This document shows, piece after piece, positions 1-7,105 of a stretch of 40,694 nt of DNA (the stretch's first letter is position 1; every line of letters begins with the position of its first letter). Origin of the DNA: Betaproteobacteria bacterium (lineage in GTDB: Bacteria > Pseudomonadota > Gammaproteobacteria > Burkholderiales > Burkholderiaceae_C); the NCBI GenBank assembly GCA_025358155.1, contig JANYKR010000222.1, positions 1 to 40,694 on the forward strand, written 5' to 3'. A program made the position numbers and the translations under genes. The notes below the pieces were generated by a model. It did not search any database. It saw only the letters and a program-made list of their open reading frames with translations, and had not been told where the DNA came from.

Positions 1-606
1 GTCGCAGGGGTTCTGATCGCGCCGCTTTGCTGTGTGCAGCCGTCGTTTGATATTCGGCGCCGGGGTTTCGCCCCGGCGGGCGACTAACTTTCTTTTCTAG
101 AAAAGAAAGTCAGCAAAGAAAAGTCTGGAAAAACAGTTTCTATGTCCAGATACACGACGTCAACCATCGCGGAGAGTATCGACTCGCCCGCCGGGCGGGC
201 TCAAACAGGCGCCACCTGGCAAGCGGCGTGATGACGGGTCAGCGGCGCGGCAAAGGCGGCTGCTGTATTGGCGATGCAAGGCGAACGGCGGGCGGCGGGC
301 GCTTTTGCACCCGCCACGTGGCCTGCAGTTTGCACCAGCAGCCGCCTGAGTCGGCAAATCGACGGCGCGCTCTGGGCCTTCAAATACGCCTCTGTTTGAG
401 CCCGCCGGGCGGGCGAGTGAGTCAACAAGGGCGGGATCGAAGACGTGTATATGACCATGGTATTGAATTGAAGCGCTTTCTTTGCCTTCTTTCTTTTCGC
501 CAAAAGAAAGAATGGTCGCCCGCCGGGGCGAATACCCGGCGCCGAATATCAAACGACGGCTGCACACAGCAAAGCGGCGCGATCAGAACCCCTGCGGCGA
601 ACGACT
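1..606. repeat. Large nested inverted repeat (two dispersed-repeat copies, head to head)
   Basis: Positions 1-125 reappear as the reverse complement at about 470-606. Roughly 58 bases match perfectly (left arm about 4-61), and the rest of the arm aligns with scattered mismatches. A second pair lies inside: 184-212 matches the reverse complement of 389-418. Each outer arm carries a T/A-rich palindrome. On the left this is a perfect 24-bp palindrome at 87-110; on the right it is an 11-bp stem around a CGCC loop at 487-512. The left arm is cut by the window edge, so the element may be longer. CTTTCTTTT/AAAAGAAAG palindromes are, as I recall, a common dispersed repeat in Comamonadaceae. The open frames here show no protein-like composition and I call no gene. 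The element could form a long cruciform or transcript hairpin upstream of the liuR promoter. Confidence 0.8.
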
Positions 607-712
607 GCAACGAGCTGCCTGCCGGCCGCCGCATCCCCCAGCCCCAAGCAGTCAACTTTGAGAACTGCATCCCGGATGCTGCAAGCGCCGCACACCCCCC
701 GCTTGGGCTACA

Positions 713-728
713 TTGACGTAAGCGTCAA
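713..728 (+). promoter_or_regulatory. LiuR-type operator O1 (upstream of the MerR regulator)
   Basis: TTGACGTAAGCGTCAA is an interrupted palindrome with 6-bp arms. It lies 24 bp before the ATG of the MerR-family regulator. The form, TTGACG-N4-CGTCAA, fits the operator known for LiuR regulators of branched-chain amino acid catabolism. The position implies autoregulation. The identical sequence in the opposite orientation occurs upstream of the isovaleryl-CoA dehydrogenase gene. Confidence 0.75.
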
Positions 729-752
729 CTCGACGCAGCCGCCATCGCCTCC

Positions 753-1178
753 ATGAACCCCACCGCCCGCGCTGCCAAGACCTACACCATCAGCGAGCTG
801 GCACGCGAGTTCGACATCACGCCGCGAGCGATCCGGTTTTATGAAGACTCCGGACTCCTGGCGCCGACCCGGGTCGGCCGCAATCGCGTCTACAGCCAGC
901 GCGACCGCACCCGGCTCAAGCTCACCTTGCGCGGCAAACGGCTCGGGTTCAGCCTGCAGGAAATCCGCGGTCTGGTGACGATGTACGGCACCGAGTCCGA
1001 CACCGCGTCCCAGCTCCAGGCCTTTTTGGAGGTGCTGGCCGCACACCGCCGGGCTTTGGCCCTGCAGCTCGACGACCTCCGTGTCACGCTCGACGAGTTG
1101 GCGCTGCACGAGGGCCGTTGTCGCGAGCTGTTGGCCGTAGCGCTAGCGGCGCCCGCCGCTTCGCCACCTCAAGCCTGA
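753..1178 (+). CDS. liuR: MerR-family transcriptional regulator, LiuR-like
   Basis: 141 residues, the usual size for LiuR. An N-terminal MerR winged helix (about residues 11-80) contains YTISELAREFDITPRAIRFY and the wing GLLAPTRVGRNRVYS. It is followed by a coiled-coil dimerisation helix (about 88-130, QLQAFLEVLAAHRRALALQL). There are no conserved effector cysteines of the metal-sensing MerR branch, which fits an acyl-CoA-type ligand. Known relatives repress leucine/isovalerate degradation genes and are released by pathway intermediates; that role is inferred here from the adjacent isovaleryl-CoA dehydrogenase and from the two operators that bracket this gene. The ATG at 753 gives a complete HTH. 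SoxR-like function is unlikely because the Fe-S cysteine cluster is absent. Confidence 0.88.
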   Translation: MNPTARAAKTYTISELAREFDITPRAIRFYEDSGLLAPTRVGRNRVYSQRDRTRLKLTLRGKRLGFSLQEIRGLVTMYGTESDTASQLQAFLEVLAAHRRALALQLDDLRVTLDELALHEGRCRELLAVALAAPAASPPQA

Positions 1179-1218
1179 GTAGCCATCGAGTCGTGGCTTC
1201 AGAAACGAACAAATTCGG

Positions 1219-1224
1219 TATGAT
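1219..1224 (+). promoter_or_regulatory. Possible -10 box for liuA
   Basis: TATGAT directly abuts and shares its last base with the operator at 1224-1239. A weak -35 candidate (TGGCTT, 1194-1199) would give the 19-bp spacer typical of MerR-family promoters. An operator that begins at the -10 box would favour repression rather than MerR-type activation by DNA untwisting. The -35 is uncertain. Confidence 0.4.
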
Positions 1225-1239
1225 TGACGCTTACGTCAA
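1224..1239 (+). promoter_or_regulatory. LiuR-type operator O2 (upstream of liuA)
   Basis: TTGACGCTTACGTCAA is the exact reverse complement of the operator at 713-728. It is followed by an additional half-site (CGTCAA at 1240-1245, partly overlapping). It lies about 100 bp before the isovaleryl-CoA dehydrogenase ATG and next to a TATGAT box. It is the likely site through which the upstream MerR regulator controls the acyl-CoA catabolic genes that follow. Confidence 0.75.
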
Positions 1240-1340
1240 CGTCAATTTGCTCGGCTTTTGAAGCTGAACGTCCTGCGGGCCATGGCATGCTCGCTCACGC
1301 GCTGGGCGCGCCCAACCCGACCCCCTTCAGGAGACACCCC

Positions 1341-2522
1341 ATGAGCCATCTGCCCGGACTCGACTTCCAGCTCGGTGAAGACATCGACGCGCTGCGCGAC
1401 GCAGTGCGCGATTTTTGCGACGCCGAGATTGCGCCGCGCGCCGCCGAGATCGACCGCAGCGACCAGTTTCCGATGGACTTGTGGCGCAAGATGGGCGAGC
1501 TGGGTGTGCTGGGAATCACCGTGGCCGAGCAGTACGGCGGCGCCAACATGGGCTACCTGGCGCACATGATCGCGATGGAAGAGATCAGCCGCGCCAGCGC
1601 GTCGGTGGGCCTGAGCTACGGCGCGCACAGCAACCTGTGTGTCAACCAGATCAAGCGCAACGGCAGCGAGGCGCAGCGCGCCAAGTACCTGCCCAAGCTG
1701 ATCTCGGGCGACCATGTGGGCGCACTGGCGATGAGCGAGCCGGGTGCGGGCTCGGACGTCATCAGCATGAAGTTGAGGGCCGAGGACAAGGGCGGCTACT
1801 ACCTGCTCAATGGCAGCAAGATGTGGATCACCAACGGGCCCGACGCCGACACCCTGGTGGTCTACGCCAAGACCGAGCCCGAACTTGGCGCACGGGGTGT
1901 CACCGCCTTCATCATCGAGAAGACCATGCCCGGGTTCAGCTGCGCCCAAAAGCTCGACAAACTGGGCATGCGCGGCAGCCACACCGGGGAGCTGGTGTTC
2001 ACCGATGTCGAGGTACCGGCGCAGAACGTGCTTGGCTCGGTGGGCGGCGGCGCCCGGGTGCTGATGAGCGGGCTGGACTACGAGCGTGCAGTGCTGGCGG
2101 CCGGGCCGATCGGCATCATGCAGAGCGTGATGGACAACGTCGTGCCCTACATCCACGACCGCAAGCAGTTCGGCCAGAGCATTGGCGAGTTCCAGCTGAT
2201 CCAGGGCAAGGTGGCCGACATGTACACCGTGCTGCAGGCCGGCCGGGCGTTTTGCTACACCGTGGGCAAGAACCTCGACAAGCTGGGCACCGAGCATGTG
2301 CGCCAGGTGCGCAAGGACTGCGCCTCGGTGATCCTGTGGTGCGCCGAAAAAGCCACCTGGATGGCCGGCGAGGGGGTGCAGATATTCGGCGGCAACGGCT
2401 ACATCAACGACTACCCGCTGGGCCGGCTGTGGCGCGATGCCAAGCTCTACGAGATTGGCGCCGGCACGAGTGAGATCCGGCGCATGTTGATCGGCCGGGA
2501 GTTGTTTGCCGAGACGATGTGA
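1341..2522 (+). CDS. liuA: Isovaleryl-CoA dehydrogenase
   Basis: 393 residues, the normal length. It is an FAD enzyme that oxidises isovaleryl-CoA to 3-methylcrotonyl-CoA in leucine degradation and passes electrons to ETF. The ACAD order is complete: N-terminal helical domain, middle beta domain ([24 protein letters not shown]) and C-terminal helical domain. The diagnostic feature is the catalytic glutamate in LDYER (Glu248), the position used by isovaleryl-CoA dehydrogenases; the usual C-terminal position reads [12 protein letters not shown]. The ATG at 1341 is preceded by AGGAGA at 1329-1334. The longer open frame starting at 1224 would begin inside the operator and is rejected. It sits immediately downstream of the LiuR-type regulator and operator. 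Confidence is high for the family and good for the substrate. Confidence 0.92.
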   Translation: MSHLPGLDFQLGEDIDALRDAVRDFCDAEIAPRAAEIDRSDQFPMDLWRKMGELGVLGITVAEQYGGANMGYLAHMIAMEEISRASASVGLSYGAHSNLCVNQIKRNGSEAQRAKYLPKLISGDHVGALAMSEPGAGSDVISMKLRAEDKGGYYLLNGSKMWITNGPDADTLVVYAKTEPELGARGVTAFIIEKTMPGFSCAQKLDKLGMRGSHTGELVFTDVEVPAQNVLGSVGGGARVLMSGLDYERAVLAAGPIGIMQSVMDNVVPYIHDRKQFGQSIGEFQLIQGKVADMYTVLQAGRAFCYTVGKNLDKLGTEHVRQVRKDCASVILWCAEKATWMAGEGVQIFGGNGYINDYPLGRLWRDAKLYEIGAGTSEIRRMLIGRELFAETM

Positions 2523-2628
2523 GGCCATGGCGCGGTGCCGACGGGGCTGTCCGGACTTGCCCCGGGCGCTGCGTAAACTGCGCACTGCCGCACGACACCC
2601 GTGCTCCCTGCCCCAATGACCTTCGCCC

Positions 2629-3339
2629 ATGAGCACTGACCTGCAAGAATTGTTCCAAAACAACCGCCAGTGGGCGGCAGATACCGAAGCCCGGGAGCCT
2701 GGCTTCTTCACCCGCTTGATGCAGCAGCAAAAGCCGCAGTACCTGTGGATCGGTTGCGCCGACAGCCGGGTGCCGGCCAATGCCCTGGTCGGCCTGCTGC
2801 CGGGAGAGCTGTTTGTGCACCGCAATGTTGCCAATCTGCTGGTGCACAGCGACCTGAACGCGCTGAGCGTGGTGCAGTACGCCGTGGACGCGTTGCAGGT
2901 CAGCCACATCATCGTGGTGGGCCACAGCGACTGCGGCGGCGTGCATGCGGCCATGACCAACCAGCGGGCCGGCCTGGTCGACAACTGGCTGCGCCATGTG
3001 CAGGACGTGCGCGACGCCCACGAAGGCTTTCTGGCCGGCCTGCAGGAGAGCTTGCAAGTTAACGCGCTGGTTGAATTGAACGTGCTGGAGCAGGCGCGCA
3101 ATGTCTGCCGCACCACGGTGGTCAGCGACGCCTGGCACCGAGGCCAAACCGTGGTGGTGCACGGCTGGGTCTACGGCCTGCACAACGGCTTGCTCGAAGA
3201 TTTGCGCATGACGGTCGATTCAGCGGACCAGGTCGGCCTGGCCTACGACACCGCACTGGCGCTGGTCAAGCAGCGCTACCGCCGGCTGCAGGCGCAGCAC
3301 GGCGCCGATGCACTCACCGCAGCCGCGCCCGAGGCGTGA
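2629..3339 (+). CDS. can: Beta-class carbonic anhydrase
   Basis: 236 residues. It interconverts CO2 and bicarbonate in the cytoplasm. The zinc ligands of the beta class are visible as Cys43, His99 and Cys102 (CADSR and GHSDCGG), with the Asp45-Arg47 dyad. HRNVANLL and the C-terminal HGWVYGLHNGLL are also characteristic of the Can type. It lies between isovaleryl-CoA dehydrogenase and thiolase in the same orientation, 106 bp after the former. A link to leucine degradation is plausible because 3-methylcrotonyl-CoA carboxylase consumes bicarbonate, but no carboxylase gene is in this window. No strong ribosome binding site marks the start; an ATG at 2617 is out of frame. Confidence 0.92.
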   Translation: MSTDLQELFQNNRQWAADTEAREPGFFTRLMQQQKPQYLWIGCADSRVPANALVGLLPGELFVHRNVANLLVHSDLNALSVVQYAVDALQVSHIIVVGHSDCGGVHAAMTNQRAGLVDNWLRHVQDVRDAHEGFLAGLQESLQVNALVELNVLEQARNVCRTTVVSDAWHRGQTVVVHGWVYGLHNGLLEDLRMTVDSADQVGLAYDTALALVKQRYRRLQAQHGADALTAAAPEA

Positions 3340-3451
3340 AATCCACCGCAGGCCCACCTAGAACCTGCTCGCGCCCGACGGGCTTGCACTGCCTCATCGT
3401 CCGTCGCACCAGCCCCCATCCACCCCCGCCCTGTCTTCATCTGGAGCTCAC

Positions 3452-4630
3452 ATGACCGAATCCATCGTCATCGTCTCGGCCGCCCGCACGCCCATCGCCG
3501 GCTTGTTGGGCGATTTTTCGTCGCTTGCCGCCTGGGAGCTGGGCGCGGTGGCGATCAAGGCCGCAGTCGAGCGGGCCGGTGTACCGGGCGACCACATCGA
3601 CGAGGTGCTGATGGGCAACTGCCTGATGGCCGGCCAGGGCCAGGCGCCAGCACGCCAGGCGATGCGCCGCGCCGGCTTGCCCGACAGCACCGGCGCGGTG
3701 ACGCTGAGCAAGATGTGCGGCAGCGGCATGCGGGCGATGATGTTTGCCCATGACATGCTGGCCGCCGGCAGCGCCAACGTGGTACTGGCCGGTGGCATGG
3801 AGAGCATGACCAATGCGCCGCACCTGATGTTTGCCCGCAAGGGCGTCAAGTACGGCGCGGCGCAGCTGTTCGACCACATGGCGATGGACGGCCTGGAAGA
3901 CGCCTACGAGCGCGGCAAGGCGATGGGCGTGTTTGCCGAGCAGTGCGTTGACAAGTACCGCTTCAGCCGCGAGGCGCAAGACCAGTTTGCGATCACCTCC
4001 ACCACCCGCGCACGGCTGGCCAACGAGGACGGCAGCTTTGCCTGGGAGATGGCGCCGGTCACCGTGCCGGGCAAAGCCGGCGACACCGTGATCGCGATGG
4101 ATGAGCAGCCCCGCAAGGCCAAGCTCGACAAGATCGCTGGCTTGAAGCCGGCTTTCAAGAAGGACGGTACGATCACCGCCGCCAACGCGTCCAGCATCTC
4201 CGACGGCGCTGCCGCGCTGGTGCTGATGCGCGAGTCCACCGCCCGCAGCCTGGGCGCCACGCCGCTCGCCCGTATCGCCGGTCAGGCCGTGTTTGCCCAT
4301 GAGCCGCAGTGGTTTGCCACCGCGCCGTCCGGGGCGATCAACAAGGTGCTCAAGCAAAGCGGCTGGGACGCCAAAAGCATCAACCTCTGGGAAGTCAACG
4401 AGGCCTTTGCAGCGGTGACGATGGCGGCTATGACTGATTTTGGCCTGCCCCATGACATCGTCAACGTGCACGGCGGCGCCTGCGCACTGGGCCACCCTAT
4501 CGGTGCATCGGGCGCGCGCATCGTCGTCACGCTGCTGGGCGCGCTGCGCAAGCACGGCTTGAAGCGCGGAGTGGCGGCCCTGTGCATCGGTGGCGGCGAG
4601 GCGACGGCGCTGGCGGTCGAGATGCTTTAG
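3452..4630 (+). CDS. Acetyl-CoA C-acetyltransferase (thiolase)
   Basis: 392 residues. It catalyses reversible thiolysis or condensation of acetoacetyl-CoA / 3-ketoacyl-CoA. The catalytic residues fall at Cys89 (SKMCGSGMRAMM), His348 (GGACALGHPIGASG) and Cys378 (ALCIGGGEATA), the same numbers as in the well-studied Zoogloea biosynthetic thiolase. The length and the GNCLMAGQGQAPARQA segment also fit the AtoB/PhaA group. The start ATG has GGAG nine bases upstream (3442-3445). Leucine degradation ends in acetoacetate plus acetyl-CoA, so a thiolase here would complete the route. PHB synthesis (phaA) is the alternative, but phaB and phaC are not adjacent. Confidence 0.92.
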   Translation: MTESIVIVSAARTPIAGLLGDFSSLAAWELGAVAIKAAVERAGVPGDHIDEVLMGNCLMAGQGQAPARQAMRRAGLPDSTGAVTLSKMCGSGMRAMMFAHDMLAAGSANVVLAGGMESMTNAPHLMFARKGVKYGAAQLFDHMAMDGLEDAYERGKAMGVFAEQCVDKYRFSREAQDQFAITSTTRARLANEDGSFAWEMAPVTVPGKAGDTVIAMDEQPRKAKLDKIAGLKPAFKKDGTITAANASSISDGAAALVLMRESTARSLGATPLARIAGQAVFAHEPQWFATAPSGAINKVLKQSGWDAKSINLWEVNEAFAAVTMAAMTDFGLPHDIVNVHGGACALGHPIGASGARIVVTLLGALRKHGLKRGVAALCIGGGEATALAVEML

Positions 4631-4775
4631 CCACCCAAGTGCGCGTACCTTCCGGGCCGCCGTTACTTCCGGGTTTGTCCGCCATGTCACACCCTGACGC
4701 GCCTGCCGCTCCTGCCGCTCCTGCCGCCCCTGCCGTGATGGCACGGGTCACCCTGCTGGTCAAAGCGGTGCCCGC

Positions 4776-5207
4776 ATGAACGCCCAGGAGGCGCAGGCAT
4801 TCTTCGAGCGCTACCGCGCCGCCTTTGACCGGCTGGATGGCGACGCGGTGGCTGACCTGTGGTGTGGCGCCAGCGGCATCGCCGACAACTTCGGCGCGGG
4901 CGGCAGCGCGCGCCTGACCTGGTGGCCCGACGACGCGCTGATGCGCGCCAACCACCACGCGCTGTGCCAGGTCTACTGCGACAACGGCTACCACCACGCC
5001 GACTTCCAGATCCTCCTGCACCAGGCGCTGGGGCCGAACCACGCGTTTGCCTGGTTGCACTGGACGCTCAAGCGCGCCGACGGCAGCATGCTGCAACAAT
5101 TCCACACCGGCTATCAGCTGATGCGCGGCGCCCATGGGCCGCAAGTGCTGCTGGCCGTGGCCCACCAAGAAAACCTCCAGGACATCAAAAAACATGCTGC
5201 TCAGTGA
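4776..5207 (+). CDS. SnoaL/NTF2-like protein of unknown function
   Basis: 143 residues, an alpha+beta cone-fold protein by pattern. It opens with the helix AQAFFERYRAAFDRLDGDAVADLW and is followed by a strand-rich half (HADFQILLHQALG, HAFAWLHWTLKR, TGYQLMRG). This matches small NTF2-like/SnoaL-like domains, which can be isomerases, hydratases or binding modules; no catalytic residue can be assigned. Its stop overlaps the start of the next acyl-CoA dehydrogenase gene by 14 bases, so the two are probably translationally coupled. A short upstream open frame (4684-4779) made of a 9-bp Ala/Pro repeat ends on its start codon, but I do not call it a gene. Confidence 0.75.
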   Translation: MNAQEAQAFFERYRAAFDRLDGDAVADLWCGASGIADNFGAGGSARLTWWPDDALMRANHHALCQVYCDNGYHHADFQILLHQALGPNHAFAWLHWTLKRADGSMLQQFHTGYQLMRGAHGPQVLLAVAHQENLQDIKKHAAQ

Positions 5208-6336
5208 CGACCACCAGGCGGTGCAGGACGCCGTGCGCCAGTTTGTGCAAGCCGAGATCGCGCCTCATGCCGCTGCCTGGGACAAGAGCGGCCAGTTCCC
5301 TGCCACGCAACTGCGTGGCCTGGCGGCGCTGGGGTGTTACGGCGTGGCCGTGCCCACCGAGTACGGCGGTGCCGGCCTGGACTACCTGGCGCTGGCGCTG
5401 ATGCTGGAAGAAATCGCCGCCGGCGACGGTGCCACCAGCACCATCATCAGCGTCAACAACTGCCCGGTGTGTTCGATCCTGATGGCGTTTGGCAACGAGG
5501 ACCAGAAGCAGCGCTTCCTCAGGCCGCTGGCGCGGGGCGACATGCTGGGCGCGTTTTGCCTGACCGAGCCGCATGTGGGCTCAGAGGCGGGAGGGCTCAA
5601 GACCACCGCCGTGCTGGAGACCGGCGCAGACGGTGAGGTCTACGTGCTCAACGGCGTCAAGCAGTTCATCACCAGCGGCAAAAACGGCGACGTGGCCATC
5701 GTGATGGCCGTCACCGACAAGGCCGCCGGCAAGCGCGGCATCAGCGCCTTTTTGGTGCCCACTGCCACGCCGGGCTACGTGGTGGCGCGGGTCGAGGACA
5801 AGATGGGCCAGCATGCCAGCGACACCGCGCAAATCCTGTTCGACAACTGCCGGGTGCCGGCCGCCAACCGCATCGGCGATGAGGGCCAGGGCCTGAAGAT
5901 CGCGCTGGCCGGCCTGGAGGGCGGGCGCATCGGCATCGCCAGCCAGGCGCTCGGCATGGCGCGGGCTGCGTTCGAGGTGGCGCTGGCTTACAGCAAAGAC
6001 CGCCAGGCCTTTGGCGTGCCGATCTTCCAGCACCAGGCGGTGCAGTTCAAACTGGCCGACATGGCAACCCGGATCGAGGCCACGCGCCAGCTGATCTGGC
6101 ATGCCGCCAGCCTCAAGGACGCCGGCCGCCCCTGCCTGAAAGAGGCGGCCATGGCCAAGCTGATGGCCAGCGAGATGGCCGAGGCGGTGTGCTCGGGTGC
6201 GATCCAGGTGCTGGGCGGCTACGGCTACCTCAGCGACTTTCCGGTCGAGCGGATCTACCGCGATGTGCGGGTCTGCCAGATCTACGAGGGCACGTCCGAG
6301 GTGCAGAAGATCCTGATCGGCCGGGCGCTGGCCTGA
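5194..6336 (+). CDS. Acyl-CoA dehydrogenase
   Basis: 380 residues. It is a flavoprotein that forms the trans-2-enoyl-CoA and donates electrons to ETF. The middle domain carries AFCLTEPHVGSEAGG and KQFITSGKNGD. The C-terminal domain has DRQAFGVPIFQHQAVQFKLADM and QVLGGYGYLSDFPVERIYRD, then the catalytic glutamate Glu365 in YEGTSEVQ, the short/medium-chain position. The ATG at 5194 overlaps the end of the SnoaL-like gene and begins with the family-typical MLLSDDHQAVQDAVRQF. A start 60 bases upstream would add an unrelated tail. Substrate is not determined; location suggests a branched- or short-chain acyl-CoA. It converges on the next gene with an 18-bp gap and no visible terminator. Confidence 0.9.
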   Translation: MLLSDDHQAVQDAVRQFVQAEIAPHAAAWDKSGQFPATQLRGLAALGCYGVAVPTEYGGAGLDYLALALMLEEIAAGDGATSTIISVNNCPVCSILMAFGNEDQKQRFLRPLARGDMLGAFCLTEPHVGSEAGGLKTTAVLETGADGEVYVLNGVKQFITSGKNGDVAIVMAVTDKAAGKRGISAFLVPTATPGYVVARVEDKMGQHASDTAQILFDNCRVPAANRIGDEGQGLKIALAGLEGGRIGIASQALGMARAAFEVALAYSKDRQAFGVPIFQHQAVQFKLADMATRIEATRQLIWHAASLKDAGRPCLKEAAMAKLMASEMAEAVCSGAIQVLGGYGYLSDFPVERIYRDVRVCQIYEGTSEVQKILIGRALA

Positions 6337-6354
6337 GCCCGGTCTCCCGGGTCG

Positions 6355-6987
6355 CTACAACAGCGGCTGCAAGTACAGCCGGTCCGAGTAGGTGGCCAGC
6401 CAATGCGGCCGAAACGCGACAAAGATCGCCACCAGCATGCCGGTGATGAAGGCCTCGCCCGACGCCGCCAGGCCGCGTGCCAGCAGCAGGTCCTCCGCCG
6501 ATGTGCCTGGTGGCAGAGGGCTCAGCAGCAAGGCAGCGGCGCCGGCCAGCGTGGCGCCCAGCAGCGTGGCAAAAAAGCCCCGCCCCAGAATGTAGATGAA
6601 CAAATGCGGCGGCAGCCAGCGCCGCACCCCTGCACCCAGACCCAGCGCCAGCGTGCCCGGCACCACGCCCAGCCACACGGCGCGGTGCAGCCCCTCGGCC
6701 CAACCCAGATCACCCATCCAGCCGGTCACGGCCGCCACCGGCAGCAGGGCCAGCATCGCCAGCGGCCAGCCCGCGCACAGCACCAGCAACGCCGCACCCG
6801 ACAGCGGCTGAACGATCGGCATCGCGGCGTAGCGATCAGCGCCCCACAGCAGCGGCAGCACCGCAGCCCAGGCCAGCCAGGGCCAGGGCGGGCCGTCCGC
6901 GCCCACGCTGCGCCAGGGCCGCAGGCCCAGCGCCACGGCCAATGCGCTCAGGGCCAGCAGCAGGTCCAGCAACAGAATCGGTGACAT
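6355..6987 (-). CDS. CbiM-like energy-coupling-factor permease (membrane protein)
   Basis: 210 residues with about six hydrophobic segments. The conserved C-terminal half (WLPPHLFIYILGRGFFATLL, then GEAFITGMLVAIFVAFRPHW) is the pattern of the beta-proteobacterial short members of the CbiM/ECF S-component family, which bind and transport metals (cobalt/nickel) or other small ligands. The long N-terminal metal-binding segment of true CbiM (starting MHIP/MHIE) is absent. No ECF ATPase or T-component gene is nearby, so it either works with distant partners or alone. The ATG at 6987 was chosen because translation upstream becomes low-complexity. It is divergent from the methyltransferase gene with about 120 bp between starts. 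Confidence 0.7.
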   Translation of the reverse strand: MSPILLLDLLLALSALAVALGLRPWRSVGADGPPWPWLAWAAVLPLLWGADRYAAMPIVQPLSGAALLVLCAGWPLAMLALLPVAAVTGWMGDLGWAEGLHRAVWLGVVPGTLALGLGAGVRRWLPPHLFIYILGRGFFATLLGATLAGAAALLLSPLPPGTSAEDLLLARGLAASGEAFITGMLVAIFVAFRPHWLATYSDRLYLQPLL

Positions 6988-7105
6988 GGTTGCATTCTCG
7001 GCCTGTCCGGGGCGGACCGGCGGGTGCGGGCTCGGGTGGGGGTACGGCAGCGCCGCTGCCGCGTGGTTCGCAACAACGCTGCCTCGGCCGGTGAGAATCG
7101 CCCCA

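Noticed and set aside
228-716. Open frame of 162 codons in the left inverted-repeat region
   Set aside because: It crosses both repeat arms, has arginine/glycine-rich composition without domain character, and has no ribosome binding site; overlapping minus-strand frames are equally poor.
1224-1340. N-terminal extension of isovaleryl-CoA dehydrogenase
   Set aside because: It would start inside the LiuR-type operator, and the ATG at 1341 has a good ribosome binding site and the usual family N-terminus.
4684-4779. Short open frame ending on the start codon of the SnoaL-like gene
   Set aside because: Its first half is only a 9-bp repeat coding Ala-Ala-Pro and there is no ribosome binding site or family resemblance; it is more likely leader sequence.
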